Shown: piece after piece, positions 44,026-45,145 of the stretch | Numbering within the stretch: the first letter of the stretch is position 1 | Layout of the letters: every line of letters starts with the position of its first letter | Assembly (NCBI GenBank): GCA_017390585.1 | Contig: JAFPBB010000002.1 | Location: 1 to 45,145, forward strand | Length of the DNA stretch: 45,145 nucleotides | DNA from: Tidjanibacter sp. | Lineage (GTDB): Bacteria; Bacteroidota; Bacteroidia; Bacteroidales; Rikenellaceae | Direction: 5' to 3' | Notes under the pieces: generated by a model | The model's database searches: none | The model's input: only the letters and a program-made list of their open reading frames with translations | Told to the model about the DNA's origin: nothing | Position numbers and translations under genes: made by a program

Positions 44026-44070
44026 CCCCCTCTAAGTTAGAGGGGGTGCCCGCAGGGCGGGGGCGTGTGT
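44026..44070 (-). repeat. Palindrome module B, copy 2 (inverted)
   Basis: The same 21-bp palindrome (44026-44046) but with G instead of C in the centre, then a GCCC-GCA-GGGC hairpin (44048-44058) and GGGGGCGTGTGT. Relative to copy 1 the small hairpin has a different sequence but still pairs. Confidence 0.85.
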
Positions 44071-44109
44071 AGAAGGTAGACACGGCGAAGAGATACGAAG
44101 TATCTCGAG

Positions 44110-44150
44110 AAAAATTTTTGGGCGACTTTTTATAAAAAGTCGCAAAGAAG
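44110..44150 (+). repeat. Hairpin module A, copy 2
   Basis: AAAAATTTTTGG is followed by the stem GCGACTTTTT/AAAAAGTCGC (44122-44131 with 44134-44143). Compared with copy 1, three of five outer pairs changed on both sides, keeping complementarity. A GAGATAC-GAA-GTATCTC hairpin sits just upstream at 44090-44106. No clear TAnnTTTG promoter for the rubrerythrin gene was found here. Confidence 0.8.
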
Positions 44151-44208
44151 AAAACGCAACTAAATAAAACAAAAAGAATCAATTAACCTATTAAAAAACA
44201 CAACTGAT

Positions 44209-44784
44209 ATGAGTTCGATCAAAGGCACCTTGACTGAGCAGAATCTGCTCAAAGCATTCGCAGGTGAGAGCCAGGCTCGCACCCGCTACACATTCTTCGC
44301 TTCGCAGGCCAAAAAAGAGGGCTTCGAGCAGATTGCAGCAATCTTTATGGAGACTGCCGAGCAGGAAAAAGAGCACGCAAAACGCTTCTTCAAGTTCCTC
44401 GAGGGCGGTATGTTGGAGATCACCGCCAGCTACCCCGCAGGCGTAATCGGCGACACCGCAGCCAACCTCGAAGCTGCCGCCAACGGTGAGCACGAGGAGT
44501 GGGCCGACCTCTACCCCGAGTTCGCAGCCGTAGCCGACGAAGAGGGCTTCCCCGCTGTGGCAGCCGCATTCCGCAATATCGCAAAGGTGGAGGCCTACCA
44601 CGAGCAGCGCTACCGTGCACTCTATGCTCGCGTAGCCGACGGCGAGGTATTCCTCCGCAAGGACGAGATCACTTGGCAGTGCCGCAACTGTGGCTTCATC
44701 TACATTGGCAAAGAGGCCCCCAAAGCCTGCCCCGCTTGTCTGCATCCACAGTCTTATTTTGAGCCCCTGAAGGACAATTTCTAA
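44209..44784 (+). CDS. rbr: Rubrerythrin
   Basis: 191 residues. An N-terminal ferritin-like four-helix domain with diiron ligands (FAGESQARTRYTFFASQAKK; ETAEQEKEHAKRFFKFLEGG; VEAYHEQRYRALY) is followed by a rubredoxin-type domain WQCRNCGFIY ... KACPACLHPQSYFEPL with the four iron Cys. It reduces hydrogen peroxide in anaerobes. The last codons before the shared 3' core (TGT CTG CAT CCA CAG TCT TAT TTT, 44737-44760) use T-ending or rarer codons, while the rest of the gene prefers C-ending ones (TAC, TTC, CAC), and the final 34 nt recur 160 bp downstream with only synonymous changes. Confidence 0.96.
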   Translation: MSSIKGTLTEQNLLKAFAGESQARTRYTFFASQAKKEGFEQIAAIFMETAEQEKEHAKRFFKFLEGGMLEITASYPAGVIGDTAANLEAAANGEHEEWADLYPEFAAVADEEGFPAVAAAFRNIAKVEAYHEQRYRALYARVADGEVFLRKDEITWQCRNCGFIYIGKEAPKACPACLHPQSYFEPLKDNF

Positions 44785-44944
44785 GGTAACGAGACTACGT
44801 TCGCAACGGAAGTGGTCCTCCACCACACGACTGTGGCCGCAAGGGCACGTTTACATTCCCCCTAAATCCCCCTTTGGCAAAGGGGGACTTACTCGGCTCT
44901 CGCCGAGAGGGTCGTACTTCGAGCCCCTGAAGGACAATTTCTAA
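44751..44944 (+). repeat. Direct duplication of the rubrerythrin 3' end around a hairpin-rich spacer
   Basis: 44751-44784 and 44911-44944 are 34-nt direct repeats. The last 24 nt are identical and the three differences are third-codon changes in Ser-Tyr-Phe (TCT TAT TTT against TCG TAC TTC). The 126 bp between them holds hairpins GTGGT/ACCAC (44812-44826), CCCCCTTT/AAAGGGGG (44868-44886) and CTCGGC/GCCGAG (44892-44907). No gene is seen in it. The terminator follows copy 2 by 24 bp. Confidence 0.9.
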
Positions 44945-44968
44945 CAGAGAAGATCCTCAGTCAACACA

Positions 44969-45000
44969 AACTCCGCATCCATTGTAGATGCGGAGTTTTT
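44969..45000 (+). terminator. Terminator of rubrerythrin
   Basis: An 11-bp stem (44969-44979 with 44987-44997) with a 7-nt loop is followed by T residues (44996-45000). It is placed relative to repeat copy 2, not to the current stop codon. Confidence 0.9.
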
Positions 45001-45093
45001 ATTTACCCCCACCCTATATTTCGGCAGAGGTGGACACTTATGGCAGCTCACCCAAAGTCGATGCGGGCATCAAAACGGGAGCCCCAATCACTC

Positions 45094-45144
45094 CTAAATT
45101 TCCAACTCCCCACTCATAGCGTATTTGTCACCCCCGCGAGGAGC
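45094..45144 (-). CDS. Possible 3' end of a gene entering from the right edge
   Basis: One minus-strand frame runs from the window edge for 16 codons (APRGGDKYAMSGELEI) to a TAG at 45094-45096; the other two minus frames close sooner. The composition is protein-like but far too short to assign, and nothing else is seen between 45001 and 45145. Confidence 0.25.
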   Translation of the reverse strand, partial: APRGGDKYAMSGELEI

Positions 45145-45145
45145 A

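Noticed and set aside
44785..44910. Possible integron attC site or tRNA in the rubrerythrin spacer
   Set aside because: Several hairpins occur, but the R-box and core-site sequences of attC and a tRNA cloverleaf are lacking.

Overview
This window looks like chromosomal DNA of a gut-type Bacteroidales, most likely Alistipes or a close relative (Rikenellaceae). The evidence is SusC/SusD pairs, promoters of the Bacteroidetes type (TAnnTTTG at -7, TTG at -33), the absence of Shine-Dalgarno-like leaders, Bat and group B [FeFe]-hydrogenase genes, and GC-rich coding DNA broken by AT-rich promoter islands. The genus is inference.

Layout. Positions 1-7367 hold housekeeping and membrane genes: the 3' part of an RluB-type pseudouridine synthase whose N-terminus is an Arg/Asn/Phe/Glu/Gly tandem repeat, a patatin-like outer-membrane phospholipase, then on the minus strand an MFS transporter with a SpoU RNA methyltransferase, and a sirtuin-carbamate kinase pair. 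Positions 7500-31360 are one long plus-strand pectin locus. It encodes secreted depolymerases (GH28; lipoprotein FnIII-PL1; CE12-CE8 fusion; GH105-PL1 fusion), then after a terminator and a fresh promoter susC, susD and a 1168-residue surface lipoprotein in the SusE position, a small secreted protein, and finally uxaC-uxaB-uxaA-GH43. Together these would de-esterify and cut homogalacturonan or rhamnogalacturonan outside the cell or in the periplasm, import the oligomers, and turn galacturonate into 2-keto-3-deoxygluconate. No dedicated regulator (SusR, HTCS or ECF) and no kdgK/kdgA/kduI/kduD lie in the window.

Positions 31420-33003 hold a stand-alone putative group B [FeFe]-hydrogenase. Positions 33058-38152 (minus) run fumarase, batD, batE, recR. 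A divergent region then separates fumarase from class II fructose-bisphosphate aldolase. Next come a small lipoprotein, a CapA-type protein and glyA on the minus strand, and fabG and rubrerythrin on the plus strand.

The least ordinary DNA is at 43694-44208 and 44733-44944. The first is a mosaic of small inverted and direct repeats whose hairpin stems differ between copies but keep pairing. The second is a duplicated 3' end of the rubrerythrin gene that differs only at synonymous sites and is separated by about 126 bp of hairpin-rich DNA; the gene's last codons before the duplicated core also change codon style. These are the best candidates for undescribed small mobile or structured elements. 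Family calls rest on motifs read by eye; no database search was run.
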